NCBI GenBank assembly: GCA_030323885.1 | Contig: CM059196.1 | Span: forward strand, 42,865,798 to 42,929,797 | Source: Branchipolynoe longqiensis | Taxonomy: Eukaryota > Annelida > Polychaeta > Phyllodocida > Polynoidae | Direction of reading: 5' to 3' | Length of the DNA stretch: 64,000 nucleotides | Shown: in pieces, positions 63,702 to 64,000 of the stretch | Numbering within the stretch: the stretch's first letter is position 1 | Layout of the letters: each line of letters begins with the position of its first letter | The notes under the pieces: model-generated | Databases searched by the model: none | Seen by the model: only the letters and a program-made list of their open reading frames with translations | Told to the model about the DNA's origin: nothing | Position numbers and translations under genes: made by a program

Positions 63702-64000
63702 CAACAGTTGCATAATCTGTTGGCTTAAACATGATTTGACATTAGGTTGACACTTATAGTTATACCCCTCTCTACTTTAGCTCGCAGTACCCTTTATGAT
63801 AATTGACAAATTTTGGAGATATTTGGAGGGCAAACATGGCAAATAATCGTGTGCACACACAAATTGAAAACAAGCGCAATACACTGTTGCTATGCTAAGT
63901 AGGATTGTGCATGAACGTTCTTGAAGGAAGGTGCGGAAACCCGAAAAAAACGATAAATGAGTACACTAGCAGTAGCAGCTAAGATGGAGGTATAAGACAA
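63702..64000 (+). mobile_element. MITE family B, partial at window end
   Basis: CAGTTGCATAATCTGTTGGC, TTGACATTAGGTTGACACTT and ATACACTGTTGCTATGCTAA match 25961-26511 without the SINE. The right end lies beyond or near the window edge. Confidence 0.7.

Overview
This window looks like repeat-dominated, intergenic or intronic DNA from an animal, most likely a marine invertebrate. I found no intact protein-coding gene and no convincing rRNA, functional tRNA or CRISPR locus. The long open frames are by-products of tandem repeats or low-complexity purine and pyrimidine tracts. The metazoan call rests on four things: tRNA-derived SINEs with polymerase III A and B boxes, non-LTR (LINE) reverse transcriptase remnants, many short non-autonomous DNA transposons with terminal inverted repeats, and very dense mini- and microsatellites. 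I cannot name the species.

Interspersed elements. (1) One SINE family dominates, with more than 30 full or partial copies on both strands. It has a tRNA-like head, a central body and a 3' tail ending in (CCAA)n or (AAAC)n. Three copies carry a different 3' domain. (2) A family of about 350 bp bounded by TTAA, with inverted repeats reading TTAAAGTTGCATAGTCCGAT, has about nine copies, several of them nested. A related family B has two copies. (3) Single TIR elements lie at 14237-14894, 26508-26827, 38145-38397, 54246-54435, 54668-54905, 58109-58215 and 62677-63413. (4) There are two LINE remnants: a Jockey/I-like reverse transcriptase piece at 30840-31426 (minus) with its 3' tail at 30711-30799, and an RTE-like C-terminus at 58970-59160 (plus). 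Three more copies of the first LINE tail lie at 4327, 36130 and 60738.

Tandem layout. 28-bp array (0.7-1.7 kb); 106-bp array with CTCF-like cores followed by an 84-bp array (9.56-10.89 kb); 27-bp (12.7-13.2 kb); GAGT (15.0-15.4 kb); 54-bp (20.8-21.3 kb); 24-bp (23.2-23.5 kb); TAG and purine duplication (29.5-30.5 kb); polypurine (32.9-33.7, 39.7-40.6 and 52.7-53.4 kb); 22-bp (34.1-34.7 kb); 74-bp (36.2-36.6 kb); about 152-bp (45.1-45.9 kb); 25-bp interrupted by a SINE (46.1-47.8 kb); 24-bp with a 114-bp higher-order repeat (48.3-49.4 kb); 41-bp (51.2-51.5 kb).

The elements are linked to one another. The SINE tail resembles the 3' end of the LINE found here, which suggests a LINE/SINE retrotransposition pair. 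Nested insertions give relative ages: TTAA element into SINE at 19186, SINE into TTAA element at 43032, another TIR element into a TTAA element at 62677, and SINE into minisatellite at 46862. The most noteworthy signals are the six head-to-tail CTCF-consensus cores, the recurrent roughly 50-bp SINE-tail fragments at the edges of tandem arrays, the alternative SINE tail, and a cluster of perfect palindromes at 18.1 kb. All family assignments come from reading the sequence; no database search was run.
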